Origin: DASPWV01 sp046727855
GTDB taxonomy: Bacteria; Acidobacteriota; Vicinamibacteria; Vicinamibacterales; UBA2999
DNA length: 36,210 bases
Assembly: GCA_046727855.1 (NCBI GenBank)
Contig: JBKPDL010000060.1
Coordinates: 1-36,210, forward strand
Direction of reading: 5' to 3'
Shown here: positions 1 to 7,751 of the stretch, in pieces
Layout of the letters: each line of letters starts with the position of its first letter
How positions within the stretch are numbered: the stretch's first letter is position 1
Position numbers and translations under genes: made by a program
The notes under the pieces: generated by a model
Database searches by the model: none
The model's input: only the letters and a program-made list of their open reading frames with translations
What the model was told of the DNA's origin: nothing

Positions 1-28
1 GACCGCACTCAGATTTCATACTACGACC

Positions 29-1954
29 ATGAGCAAAATCATCGGCATCGACCTGGGCACCACCTACTCCGTCGTCGCTGTGATGGAGGGTGATCAGCCT
101 ACGGTCATTCAAAACGCCGAGGGCAACCGTCTTACACCCTCCGTTGTCGCCTTCAGCAAAACGGGCGAGCGCCTCGTCGGTCAGGTTGCCAAGCGCCAGG
201 CCGTCACCAATCCCGAAAACACGATTTTCTCCATCAAGCGCTTTATGGGCCGCCGCTTCGATGAAGTGAGCGAGGAAATGAAGATAGTGCCGTACGAAGT
301 CGTGCGTGCACCAAATGGCGATGTGCGCGTCAAAGCGGGTGGCACCGAGTACGCGCCGCCGCAGATCTCGGCCATGGTGCTGCAAAAGTTGAAGCAGGCC
401 GCCGAGGACTATCTCGGGCAGCCGGTTACGAGAGCCGTCATCACAGTGCCGGCCTACTTCAACGACGCGCAGCGCCAGGCAACAAAGGAAGCGGGACAAA
501 TCGCCGGCCTCGAAGTGATGCGCATCGTCAACGAGCCAACGGCGGCTGCGCTCGCGTACGGTCTCGACAAAAAGAAAGACGAGACGATCGCGGTCTGCGA
601 CTTTGGCGGCGGCACGTTCGATATCTCGATCCTGGAGGTGGGCGAGGGCGTCGTCGAAGTGAAATCGACCAACGGCGACACCCACCTCGGCGGCGACAAC
701 CTCGATCACCGCATCATCGAGTGGATCACGTCGGAATTCCGGAAGAGCGACGGCATCGACTTGAGCAAGGACCGCATGGCGCTGCAACGGCTGCGCGAGG
801 CGGCTGAGAAGGCGAAGATGGAGCTGTCGTCGGTGATGGAAACGGAGATCAATCTGCCGTTCATCACAGCGGATGCGAGCGGGCCGAAGCATCTCGCAAT
901 GAAGCTCACGCGCGCCAAACTCGAATCGCTGATCGAAGACCTTTTGCAGAAAACCGTCGGTCCAACCAAGCAGGCACTGAGCGACGCGGGCATCGACGCA
1001 TCCAAGATCGACGAGGTCGTGCTCGTCGGCGGCTCCACGCGCATCCCGCGGGTGCAGGCGATCGTCAAGGATCTCTTCAAGAAGGAACCGCACAAAGGCG
1101 TCAACCCCGACGAGGTCGTCGCCGTCGGCGCCGCCATTCAGGCCGGCGTGCTCGGCGGCGAAGTGAAAGATCTGCTGCTCCTGGACGTGACGCCGCTGTC
1201 GCTCGGCATCGAAACGCTCGGCGGCGTGATGACGACCCTCATCCCGCGCAATACGACCATCCCGACGCGTAAGAGTGAGGTGTTTTCCACGGCGGCGGAC
1301 AATCAGACGAGCGTCGAAGTGCACGTGCTGCAGGGCGAACGTCCGCTCGCGCGCGACAACCGCACGCTCGGGCGCTTCCACCTGGTCGGGCTCCCGCCCG
1401 CGCCGCGCGGCGTGCCGCAGATTGAAGTGACCTTTGACATCGATGCCAACGGCATCGTCAATGTTTCGGCCAAAGATCTCGGCACTCAGAAAGAGCAGAA
1501 GATCACGATCACAGCGTCGTCCGGTCTCAGCAAGGACGAAGTCGATCGCATGATGCGCGAGGCGGAATCGCACGCCGACGAGGACAAAAAGCGGCGTGAA
1601 GAAATCGAAGCGCGCAACAAGGCCGATCAGTCGGTTTACACCGCCGAGCGCATGCTGCGCGACACCGGTGACAAACTTTCCAGCGCCGATCGCAGCGCAA
1701 TCGAATCGGCGATCGCCGACGCGAAGAAAGCGATCGAGAGCAACGATACGGCCGCGATGAACCGCGCCATGGAGGCGTTGACGTCGGCAGAGCACCGCGC
1801 CGCCGAGTCGCTCTATCGCCAACAGCAGCAGGGAGGCGGGCCGACCCCGGGTGGTGCGTCGGAGTCGGGCGCAGGCGCAGGGTCAGCGAGTGGTGGTCAA
1901 GCAGGCAGCGGCGATGTGATCGACGCGGAAGTGGTGGACGAGGAGAAGAAGTGA
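29..1954 (+). CDS. dnaK: Hsp70 chaperone DnaK
   Basis: This 641-residue cytosolic Hsp70 uses ATP-driven cycles to bind and release exposed hydrophobic segments, normally with DnaJ and GrpE. The N-terminal nucleotide-binding domain opens with IIGIDLGTTYS, and the phosphate loops DFGGGTFD and VLVGGSTRIP are present. The substrate-binding domain begins after the DVTPLSLGIE linker. The lid is followed by a Gly/Ser/Gln-rich tail that ends DVIDAEVVDEEKK, as in typical bacterial DnaK. Length and motifs are complete. It starts at ATG 29; only 28 bases of upstream sequence lie in the window, so its promoter cannot be judged. dnaJ and hspR follow. No grpE lies between dnaK and dnaJ, unlike the classical actinobacterial order dnaK-grpE-dnaJ-hspR. 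Confidence 0.98.
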   Translation: MSKIIGIDLGTTYSVVAVMEGDQPTVIQNAEGNRLTPSVVAFSKTGERLVGQVAKRQAVTNPENTIFSIKRFMGRRFDEVSEEMKIVPYEVVRAPNGDVRVKAGGTEYAPPQISAMVLQKLKQAAEDYLGQPVTRAVITVPAYFNDAQRQATKEAGQIAGLEVMRIVNEPTAAALAYGLDKKKDETIAVCDFGGGTFDISILEVGEGVVEVKSTNGDTHLGGDNLDHRIIEWITSEFRKSDGIDLSKDRMALQRLREAAEKAKMELSSVMETEINLPFITADASGPKHLAMKLTRAKLESLIEDLLQKTVGPTKQALSDAGIDASKIDEVVLVGGSTRIPRVQAIVKDLFKKEPHKGVNPDEVVAVGAAIQAGVLGGEVKDLLLLDVTPLSLGIETLGGVMTTLIPRNTTIPTRKSEVFSTAADNQTSVEVHVLQGERPLARDNRTLGRFHLVGLPPAPRGVPQIEVTFDIDANGIVNVSAKDLGTQKEQKITITASSGLSKDEVDRMMREAESHADEDKKRREEIEARNKADQSVYTAERMLRDTGDKLSSADRSAIESAIADAKKAIESNDTAAMNRAMEALTSAEHRAAESLYRQQQQGGGPTPGGASESGAGAGSASGGQAGSGDVIDAEVVDEEKK

Positions 1955-2085
1955 GCGAGGAACGAGGAACTAAGAACGCGTGCCGCGCCGAAGCTTGGAA
2001 CAGTTGAGCGAGCGACGGCCGGCTTGCCCGCCGAAGCTCGAGGAGAGTCCACGAGCGAAGGCGGGAACTGGACCAAATTCCAGTC
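1955..2085. repeat. dnaK-dnaJ spacer with two intergenic repeat words
   Basis: The 131-base spacer opens with an AACGAGGAACTAAGAACG word array (about 1959-1980). The same word appears in reverse complement before the lolC gene at 21729-21750. The end of the spacer holds ACGAGCGAAGGCGGG (about 2052-2066), which recurs just before hspR at about 3340-3354. No convincing promoter was seen, so dnaJ is probably read from the dnaK transcript. Confidence 0.6.
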
Positions 2086-3339
2086 ATGGACCTCTACATC
2101 ATTCTCGGCGTGCAGCGTGGCGCAACGCCCGGCGACATCAAGCGGGCCTATCGTCGTCTTGCGCGCCGATACCACCCGGACATCAACCCGGGCGACCGCG
2201 AGGCGGCCGCCCGCTTCCGCCAGATCCTCGAAGCCTACGAAACGCTGATCGACCCCGATCGGCGCCGGTACTACGACTCGGGCAGCGTCACGCGCCCGCA
2301 AGACGACGCGCCTGCGTACGGCTTCGCGGGATTTGATTTTTCCGCCTCGACCCACGGCGAGCGCGCCACCACGTTCGGCGACCTGTTCGAGGACGTCTTT
2401 GTTCGGCACGCCGGGCGCGGCCGCAGCGACTCGGCCGAGGCCGGCGTCGATCTTCATCTCAAGGTCACCCTCACGTTCGAGCAAGCGTGGACAGGCGTGC
2501 AGTGGCCGGTGACGGTCAGCCGCCAGGAAACGTGTCGATCGTGTGCTGGCAGCGGGTTTCATCGCACGCTCGAATCGCGGTGCGTGGCGTGCGAGGGCTC
2601 CGGGGTTGTGCGCTCGGTCCGCGGCCACATGGTGTTCTCGAAAAACTGCCGGCACTGCGGTGGCACCGGACGGCTGCGACAGCTCACTTGTGAGCACTGT
2701 CACGGCCAAGGCGTTGAAACGCGCGTCGAATCGATCAACGTGCGCATTCCTCCAGGCGTGGCTGATGGCTCGCGCGTGCGCGTCGCGGGCAAGGGGCACG
2801 CGGGCATTCGCGGCGGCCAGCCAGGCGACTTGTACATCGACGTGCAGGTCAAGCCTCACAACATTTATCAACGGGTCGACGACGACATTCACATGGTTGT
2901 GCCTATCGCGATCGACGAAGCGGCACTGGGTGCGCGGGTCGAGATTCCGACGCCAGACGGTCCGGTACGACTGCGTGTGCCGCCAGGTACGCAATCCGGT
3001 CAACGGTTCCGCCTGCGAGAGCGCGGCATGCCCTCGCCGAAGCGACATGCGCGTGGCGATCTCGTCGTCGAAGTCCGGATTGTTCTGCCGCGTATTCTTG
3101 ACGAGCGATCGAAGGAACTGCTCCGCGAGTTCGGTCGCATCAACGGCGAAAACGTCAGGGGTGACGTGTTCGGTGAGGAACTAAGAGCCAAGAACGAAGA
3201 ACTCAGAACGAGGAACGAAGCACGAACAACAAACAACGACCAACGGAGCGCAAACGGTGAAGGCCTGCCTCGCCGTCCCTCGACAGAGCACGGGACAACC
3301 GTCAGCTCGTCGAAGGACGACAGCTCGAGGCAAATCTAA
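2086..3339 (+). CDS. dnaJ: Co-chaperone DnaJ (Hsp40, zinc-finger type)
   Basis: This 417-residue J-protein stimulates DnaK ATPase and presents substrates to it. The J domain spans residues 1-65, with the HPD motif at 30-32. A short linker (66-120) replaces a full Gly/Phe region. The zinc domain has four CxxCxGxG-type repeats with cysteine pairs at 150/153, 166/169, 188/191 and 202/205. The C-terminal substrate domains run to about residue 350. The last 50 or so residues (from about 365, rich in E, N, R and T) are not part of the family: they are translated from the intergenic GAACGAAGAAC word array and another repeat. The natural end of the protein was therefore probably near residue 360, and the stop codon has been lost into repeat sequence. 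ATG 2086 is the only start that includes the whole J domain. Confidence 0.95.
   Translation: MDLYIILGVQRGATPGDIKRAYRRLARRYHPDINPGDREAAARFRQILEAYETLIDPDRRRYYDSGSVTRPQDDAPAYGFAGFDFSASTHGERATTFGDLFEDVFVRHAGRGRSDSAEAGVDLHLKVTLTFEQAWTGVQWPVTVSRQETCRSCAGSGFHRTLESRCVACEGSGVVRSVRGHMVFSKNCRHCGGTGRLRQLTCEHCHGQGVETRVESINVRIPPGVADGSRVRVAGKGHAGIRGGQPGDLYIDVQVKPHNIYQRVDDDIHMVVPIAIDEAALGARVEIPTPDGPVRLRVPPGTQSGQRFRLRERGMPSPKRHARGDLVVEVRIVLPRILDERSKELLREFGRINGENVRGDVFGEELRAKNEELRTRNEARTTNNDQRSANGEGLPRRPSTEHGTTVSSSKDDSSRQI
3177..3250 (+). repeat. GAACGAAGAAC-type word array inside the dnaJ 3' end
   Basis: A degenerate array of GAAC-containing heptamer-like words (AAGAACGAAGAAC, GAACGAGGAACGAAG) lies within the dnaJ reading frame and encodes a charged tail. 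The same word class recurs after dnaK, inside lysS and after bamA. Confidence 0.75.
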
Positions 3340-3357
3340 CGAGCGAAGGCGGGCTGT

Positions 3358-3804
3358 ATGGCGAAAAAAACTGGCAAGGCGTATTACATGATCAGCGCGG
3401 TGGCGCAGAAGTACAACATCCACCCGCAGACGCTGCGGCTGTACGAACGCGAGGGGTTGTTGACGCCCTCGCGCACCGACGGCAACACGCGTCTTTATTC
3501 GGAAGAAGATCTCGAACAGCTGGAGACGATCTTGTCACTCACGCGTGATCTCGGCGTCAATCTCGCGGGCGTCGAGATCATCCTCAACATGCGCCGCAAG
3601 ATGGAGCGCATGCAGGGGGAAGTGAACGAATTCATGGAATACGTCAAGCGCGAGCTTGCGCGCGGCATCGACGACTGGGAACAGCGCCTCGGCACAGCGC
3701 TCGTCAAGTCGTCACCCACAGATCTCGTGCGCGCGACACCAGCGGCACAATCGGCGATCAGCGACGAAGCCAAGGAACAGCGATCCAGAAAAAAAAGCTC
3801 GTGA
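3358..3804 (+). CDS. hspR: MerR-family heat-shock repressor HspR
   Basis: This is a 148-residue DNA-binding regulator. The N-terminal winged helix-turn-helix contains YMISAVAQKYNIHPQTLRLY and then YEREGLLTPSRTDGNTRLYS, the MerR/HspR signature. A dimerisation helix with KMERMQGEVNEFMEYV follows. There is no C-terminal metal-binding cysteine set, which fits HspR rather than a metal sensor. In families where it has been studied, HspR represses the dnaK operon using DnaK as co-repressor at HAIR sites. Position directly after dnaK and dnaJ supports that role here. No HAIR element could be seen, because the dnaK upstream region lies outside the window. It starts at ATG 3358, 18 bases after dnaJ ends. 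Confidence 0.9.
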   Translation: MAKKTGKAYYMISAVAQKYNIHPQTLRLYEREGLLTPSRTDGNTRLYSEEDLEQLETILSLTRDLGVNLAGVEIILNMRRKMERMQGEVNEFMEYVKRELARGIDDWEQRLGTALVKSSPTDLVRATPAAQSAISDEAKEQRSRKKSS

Positions 3805-3805
3805 C

Positions 3806-3960
3806 GCAAAATCTGGAGGTTTCGTGAGTTGGGGATTTGGCGTCGATTTGGTGATTCGCCAAATTTGAGATTCCGGAAATTGGTGATTCACCAAATCACC
3901 AACTCGACTCCAAATCTCCAATTCTCCAGATCTGCAAATCTCCAGATTCGCGTGTCTCAG
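3806..3960. repeat. AT-richer GGAGATTTGG word fold-back array
   Basis: This stretch is built of GGATTTGG/GATTTGGTGATTC words followed by complementary CACCAAATC and CTCCAAATCTCC words. It contains perfect small dyads such as TTGGTGA-T-TCACCAA. It is clearly less GC-rich than the flanking genes. The same word family occurs at 7170-7221 and 26648-26767. A weak -10-like TAAGAT lies downstream at 3968-3973, before the next gene. Confidence 0.75.
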
Positions 3961-3991
3961 TATCTGCTAAGATCACCAACTCCTTCGCACC

Positions 3992-4852
3992 ATGTCCTGC
4001 CCGATCTGTAACGACACCCACTGGCGCTCGATCGAGGACAACGGTGTCGAACGGGTCGTGCGCTGCGAATGCTGGCGCAATTCGCTGATCGAACGTTTGA
4101 TGTCAAGCGCGCGCATACCTGCGAGATACTCGCGCTGCGAGCTTGATAATTTCGAGCACGGAATCAGCAGCCAGCTGCTGGCCTGGCGCAAGGCGCGGGC
4201 GTTTGTCGACTCATTTCCTGTCGTGGATCGTGGGTTGCTGATGTACGGTCCCCACGGCGTCGGCAAGACACACTTGGCGGTCGGTATTTTAAAGGCCGTG
4301 ATTCGCGAAAAAGGTGCGCGCGGCTACTTCTTCGAGACACGTCACCTCCTTCGCGAAGTCCGAAATACCTATAACGATTCGGTCAGAGCAACCGAAAACG
4401 AAGTGCTACGTCCCGTGATGGAGGCCGACTTGCTCGTGCTCGATGACCTGGGCGCGGAAAAGACGTCGGAATGGGTCCAGGAGACGCTCGGTCTCGTCGT
4501 AACCACGCGCTATAACGCCAAACGGGCAACCATCTTCACCAGCAATCTGGCCGAATCGCAGGATCCGTCAGAGACGGACACCTTCATGGTCCAACTCGGC
4601 GCACGAACGCGTTCGCGCTTGCTCGAGATGTGTGATTGGTTACACGTCACAGGTCCGGACATTCGCGATATTGGTCCTCACGCATCCGCGTCCGAAATGG
4701 ATCGCTGGTACAAGGAATCGCCGGCATCACCGGATAACGTGAACAAGGCCCGCGGTCTCCCGCCGAAGACCGGCAATATGGCACGCGCAAGATTGAAGTC
4801 GAGGCAATCGGGCCCGGAGCTAAAATGGACCGGAGGCAAGGCTGGATCGTGA
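3992..4852 (+). CDS. DnaC/IstB-like AAA+ ATPase with N-terminal zinc motif
   Basis: This 286-residue protein resembles the helicase-loader ATPases of the DnaC/DnaI/IstB clade. A small N-terminal cysteine cluster (CPIC near residues 3-6 and CEC near 28-30) suggests a zinc ribbon. The ATPase core has Walker A GPHGVGKTH, Walker B LLVLDDLGAE, sensor 1 TIFTSNL and an arginine-finger region GARTRSRL. The final 60 residues are basic and low in structure. No transposase is adjacent, so an IstB role in transposition is unlikely; replicative helicase loading is the family-based guess. It starts at ATG 3992. It is separated from hspR by a repeat array and probably has its own promoter. Confidence 0.82.
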   Translation: MSCPICNDTHWRSIEDNGVERVVRCECWRNSLIERLMSSARIPARYSRCELDNFEHGISSQLLAWRKARAFVDSFPVVDRGLLMYGPHGVGKTHLAVGILKAVIREKGARGYFFETRHLLREVRNTYNDSVRATENEVLRPVMEADLLVLDDLGAEKTSEWVQETLGLVVTTRYNAKRATIFTSNLAESQDPSETDTFMVQLGARTRSRLLEMCDWLHVTGPDIRDIGPHASASEMDRWYKESPASPDNVNKARGLPPKTGNMARARLKSRQSGPELKWTGGKAGS

Positions 4853-4857
4853 TGAGC

Positions 4858-4888
4858 GATACTGAAACCTGAACCTGGCACCTGACAG
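4858..4888 (+). repeat. Short ACCTGAACCTGGCACCTG word array
   Basis: About three degenerate copies of ACCTG(A/G)nA-type words fill the gap between the ATPase and hemW. It resembles in style the other gene-gap arrays of the window. No complementary arm is seen. Confidence 0.4.
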
Positions 4889-6067
4889 TTGCTCGGCCTC
4901 TACCTCCACATCCCGTTTTGCTCAGCGATCTGCAATTACTGCAACTTCAACCGAGGTCTGCTCGACGAAGCGCTCAAGGCGCGTTATGTCGCAGCGCTTG
5001 AACGCGACATTCGGCGAGCGGCGGAACCGGCAATGCCGGCCGACACCATTTATTTCGGGGGCGGCACGCCGTCCCTGCTCGCCGCCGACGAGGTCGGGCG
5101 CCTCATCAACGCGTGCCGCGAAAGCTTCTCCCTCACGCCCACGGAAGTGACACTCGAGGCCAACCCGGAATCGGTCACGGTAGAGACGCTGCAAAAATAT
5201 CGCGAGGCGGGTGTCAATCGAGTGAGTTTCGGTGTCCAATCGTTTCGGGACGAGGAACTGCGCCGCCTGGGGCGGTTGCACACGGCGGATACCGCACGCC
5301 GCGCCTTTCGGGCCGCACGCCAGGCCGGCTACGACAACGTCAGTCTCGACCTGATGATGTGGTTGCCGCAGCAACGCCGCGACGACTGGTTGACGTCGGT
5401 AGACGCGCTCATCGACGTTGGTCCCGATCACGCGTCGCTGTATCTGCTGGAACTCTACCCAAACGCGCCGCTGCGCGAGGACATGGCGCGCGCCGGCTGG
5501 TCACAGGCTCCGGATGAGGATGCGGCGGCCATGTACGAGGACGCGCTTGGTTGCCTCGATCGCGCCGGCTACGAGCAGTACGAGATTTCGAACGTCGCGC
5601 GGCCCGGGCATCGTGCCGTGCACAACGTCAAGTATTGGCAGGATGGCGAGTGGCTCGGCTTTGGATGCGGCGCGCACGCGACGCGCGACGGGCAGCGATG
5701 GCGCAACGTTCCTGCTACGATGGAGTACGTCCATCGGATTGAGCGCGGCGAGCCCCCGGTCGCGGAACGGCGGGTACTCTCGCGCCAAGAGCGGCTCGAG
5801 GAGGCGCTCTTCACCGGCTTGCGCCTCACGGAAGGGCTCGACCTGACGGCCATCGCGACGCGGTATGGTGTCGACGTCTGGGCTCGCTACGGGAAGGATC
5901 TCGCACGCTACGTTGACGCCGGTCTGCTGGTCCACGAGCCGGGTCAGCGACTACGGCTCACACGGTCTGGAATGCTCCTGGCCAACGAGGTCATGGCGGT
6001 TTTCATCGGACCGACAGGCGGGGTCCCCGCCGCGCGGCCTTTGCGCGGTGGGGTGCGATTACGGTAG
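4889..6067 (+). CDS. hemW: Radical SAM haem chaperone HemW (coproporphyrinogen oxidase-like)
   Basis: This 392-residue radical SAM protein begins LGLYLHIPFCSAICNYCNF. Its CxxxCxxC motif binds the 4Fe-4S cluster that cleaves S-adenosylmethionine. GGGTP, the FGVQSF strand and the C-terminal HemN domain (LTEGLDL, DAGLL) are all present. HemW proteins, once annotated as oxygen-independent coproporphyrinogen III oxidase, bind haem and are thought to deliver it to respiratory enzymes. They lack the extra N-terminal residues needed for true HemN activity, as here. The TTG at 4889 is the only start that keeps the conserved YLHIPFC strand close to the N terminus. The gene stands between a repeat and a strong Shine-Dalgarno for the next gene. 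Confidence 0.93.
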   Translation: MLGLYLHIPFCSAICNYCNFNRGLLDEALKARYVAALERDIRRAAEPAMPADTIYFGGGTPSLLAADEVGRLINACRESFSLTPTEVTLEANPESVTVETLQKYREAGVNRVSFGVQSFRDEELRRLGRLHTADTARRAFRAARQAGYDNVSLDLMMWLPQQRRDDWLTSVDALIDVGPDHASLYLLELYPNAPLREDMARAGWSQAPDEDAAAMYEDALGCLDRAGYEQYEISNVARPGHRAVHNVKYWQDGEWLGFGCGAHATRDGQRWRNVPATMEYVHRIERGEPPVAERRVLSRQERLEEALFTGLRLTEGLDLTAIATRYGVDVWARYGKDLARYVDAGLLVHEPGQRLRLTRSGMLLANEVMAVFIGPTGGVPAARPLRGGVRLR

Positions 6068-6084
6068 AGTAACGACCTTTCGGT

Positions 6085-6091
6085 AAGGAGG
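6085..6091 (+). promoter_or_regulatory. Strong ribosome binding site AAGGAGG
   Basis: A perfect AAGGAGG lies seven bases before ATG 6099 and fixes the start of the secreted protein. It is the best Shine-Dalgarno noticed in the window, which suggests high expression. Confidence 0.8.
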
Positions 6092-6098
6092 CTGCTCA

Positions 6099-6602
6099 AT
6101 GCTTCGAGGGTTTCAGGGAATTCTGTCGGGAATGGCCGTTGCGGCCGTGTTGTTCACAGGGGCTTCGGTGGCACAGGCCCAGGATCCACCGGCGAAGCCG
6201 CCGGCCCAGGATCCAGCGGCGAAGCCGGCGGCCCAGCCGGAGGCGCCGGTGTTGCCGCTCAATGGCGACGCGGCGATCGTCACCATCCTGATCAAGCCCG
6301 ATAGGACGGCGGATTTCGAAGCCGTCCTCAACAAGTTGAAGGAATCGCTTGCCAAAAGCGAGAAGGCCGAGCGTAAACAGCAGGCGGCCGGCTGGAAGGT
6401 CTTCAAGTCGTCGGAGCTCGCGCAGGGCAACGCGGTTTATATCTTCCTGATCAACCCCGTGGTCAAGGGGCAGGAGTACGATCTCACGCGCCTCATTTCC
6501 GAAGTCTTCCCGGTGGAAGTGCAGGAAGTGTTCGCCAAGTACAAGGAAGCGTTTGCCGGCCGCGTGGTCACTTCGCTCAATACCTTGATGAGCATGCAGT
6601 AG
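6099..6602 (+). CDS. Secreted protein of unknown function, paralogue 1
   Basis: This 167-residue protein has a Sec signal peptide (hydrophobic stretch about residues 8-24 ending VAQAQD). A low-complexity linker follows, with repeats of DPPAKPPAQ and DPAAKPAAQ. The folded part (about 50-167) starts VTILIKPDRTADFEAVLNKL and has a mixed beta-alpha-beta look: short strands, a long charged helix and a GWKVFKSSE strand. The next gene is a clear paralogue (VTVKPDKTADYEGVI, GWRVYKSAE). I do not recognise a named family; the ferredoxin-like pattern recalls small alpha-beta-barrel dimers, but that is speculation. The start is fixed by the AAGGAGG site. Function unknown. Confidence 0.85.
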   Translation: MLRGFQGILSGMAVAAVLFTGASVAQAQDPPAKPPAQDPAAKPAAQPEAPVLPLNGDAAIVTILIKPDRTADFEAVLNKLKESLAKSEKAERKQQAAGWKVFKSSELAQGNAVYIFLINPVVKGQEYDLTRLISEVFPVEVQEVFAKYKEAFAGRVVTSLNTLMSMQ

Positions 6603-6609
6603 CTTGACG

Positions 6610-6637
6610 GCCCCGGGGGCGCGCCTGACCCCGGGGC
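6610..6637 (+). terminator. GC hairpin between the two paralogues
   Basis: GCCCCGGG (6610-6617) pairs with CCCGGGGC (6630-6637) across a 12-base loop, seven bases after the stop of paralogue 1. There is no T run, so it is an attenuator or mRNA-stabilising hairpin rather than a textbook intrinsic terminator. Confidence 0.5.
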
Positions 6638-6667
6638 GTCTGTGGTGTTCGCGTTCCGCTCCATGTC

Positions 6668-7168
6668 GTGAGCCGTTACTTCCTTTTCTTCCTGCTTTTT
6701 CAAGCCGCGGCTCCGACGAGCCCGCAGGTGCCGGGCAATGCGTCTCCCGCTGCTCCGGCAAAGCCGTCAATCGATCCCGCGTCGGCAATTTTTACGGCAG
6801 ACGCCGGTCTGCTGGTCGTCACCGTCAAGCCTGACAAAACAGCCGACTACGAAGGCGTAATTCGGGCGCTGCAGGAAGCGCTGTCAAAGGCGACTGACGA
6901 GAAGCACCGGCAAATCGCGAAGGGCTGGCGCGTCTACAAATCGGCCGAGCGTGCCGATCCCAAAGCGAATGTGGTCTACGTGCACGTGATTCAGCCGACG
7001 GTTGCCGGCACGGATTACCGGCCGTCGTTGCTCCTCGACGAGTTGCTGGCGGGCGCCTCGGCGGAGATGCTCACGAAGTACCGCGACGCGATCGCGGGTG
7101 CGCCGAGCAAGTTGGGGATGACGGAGTTGGCGAACATGAGCGTGGCGCCGGTGCTGCCAAAGAAGTGA
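6668..7168 (+). CDS. Secreted protein of unknown function, paralogue 2
   Basis: This is a 166-residue exported protein with a GTG start at 6668. A short hydrophobic signal (YFLFFLLFQAAAP) is followed by a Pro/Ala linker and the same folded domain as the preceding gene. Shared motifs include VTVKPDKTADYEGVIRAL, KGWRVYKSAE, VVYVHVIQP and a C-terminal KYRDAIAG helix that matches KYKEAFAG in paralogue 1. The arrangement points to a local tandem duplication followed by marked divergence. The signal sequences and linkers are unrelated. Function unknown; both copies probably act in the periplasm. Confidence 0.82.
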   Translation: MSRYFLFFLLFQAAAPTSPQVPGNASPAAPAKPSIDPASAIFTADAGLLVVTVKPDKTADYEGVIRALQEALSKATDEKHRQIAKGWRVYKSAERADPKANVVYVHVIQPTVAGTDYRPSLLLDELLAGASAEMLTKYRDAIAGAPSKLGMTELANMSVAPVLPKK

Positions 7169-7169
7169 A

Positions 7170-7221
7170 TTTGGAGACTTGGCGATTTGGAGATGTGGAG
7201 CAAATCTCCAAATCACCAGAT
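7170..7221. repeat. GGAGATTTGG fold-back element between convergent genes
   Basis: The array TTTGGAGACTTGGCGATTTGG is followed by CAAATCTCCAAATCACC, so the two halves can pair. It fills the whole gap between the stop of paralogue 2 and the stop of the - strand barrel gene. It could serve as a bidirectional terminator. Confidence 0.7.
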
Positions 7222-7707
7222 TCAGAAAGTCAGGTTTGCCCCCGCATAAAATCGCTGATACGTGTCGTTCAGCGGCTCGCCATGTAGTCGAAAAACCCGA
7301 TAATCCAGCCGCACTCGCAACGGACCTGCCAGGCGAATCTTTGCGCCGCCGCCGAGATTGGTCGAGAAGTGCGTCTCCTGCCGGATGTCGAGTCGCTCGC
7401 GGTAGACTCCTCCGCCGGTCGTCCCGTAAAACTGCATCCCATGAACTTCGATCGGCGTTTGAATCAGGACATTTCCCGAACCTGTCTGCAGCGACGGCAA
7501 CCCCTCGAGCAGGTCCTCTCCCGCGTTGGCATACTCGAACTCGAAGCCGACGACGAGCAGGCCCATCCCCAAGGCAAAGCCGCGGACGCCGTGATTGTCC
7601 GGTGTCGGCGTTACGCCGATGAATGCTGTCACGTCGGCCGCCGCGTTTTTTGCAGGACCAAGCAGCACAACGCACAACGCGGTCGGCAGCATCACAGTCC
7701 GGCGCAT
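7222..7707 (-). CDS. Small outer-membrane beta-barrel protein
   Basis: This 161-residue protein has a signal peptide (TVMLPTALCVVLLGPAKNAAAD). The mature part shows alternating hydrophobic strands and turns, GLLVVGFEFEYA, QFYGTTGGGVYRE, FSTNLGGGAKIRL and LRVRLDYRVFRL, and ends in ..YAGANLTF. The terminal phenylalanine is the signal that BamA recognises. Its size fits an eight-stranded OmpW/OmpX-like barrel. Function and ligand are unknown. It is divergent from the LecA-like gene with only 44 bases between the starts. A TACAAT box sits seven bases before its ATG, suggesting a leaderless transcript. Confidence 0.82.
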   Translation of the reverse strand: MRRTVMLPTALCVVLLGPAKNAAADVTAFIGVTPTPDNHGVRGFALGMGLLVVGFEFEYANAGEDLLEGLPSLQTGSGNVLIQTPIEVHGMQFYGTTGGGVYRERLDIRQETHFSTNLGGGAKIRLAGPLRVRLDYRVFRLHGEPLNDTYQRFYAGANLTF

Positions 7708-7714
7708 GCGTTCT

Positions 7715-7720
7715 ATTGTA
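7715..7720 (-). promoter_or_regulatory. Candidate -10 box (TACAAT) of the barrel gene
   Basis: On the - strand TACAAT stands seven bases before ATG 7707. No good -35 was found 16-18 bases further up. The position implies transcription starting at or next to the start codon. Confidence 0.4.
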
Positions 7721-7751
7721 ATCTTGGCCGAGCGCCTGCTCGGAGGACACC

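Noticed and set aside
1897..3048. 383-codon - strand frame opposite dnaJ
   Set aside because: Antisense shadow of dnaJ; no domain pattern.
3992..4852. IstB transposition helper protein
   Set aside because: No IstA transposase, terminal inverted repeats or target duplication were seen around it.
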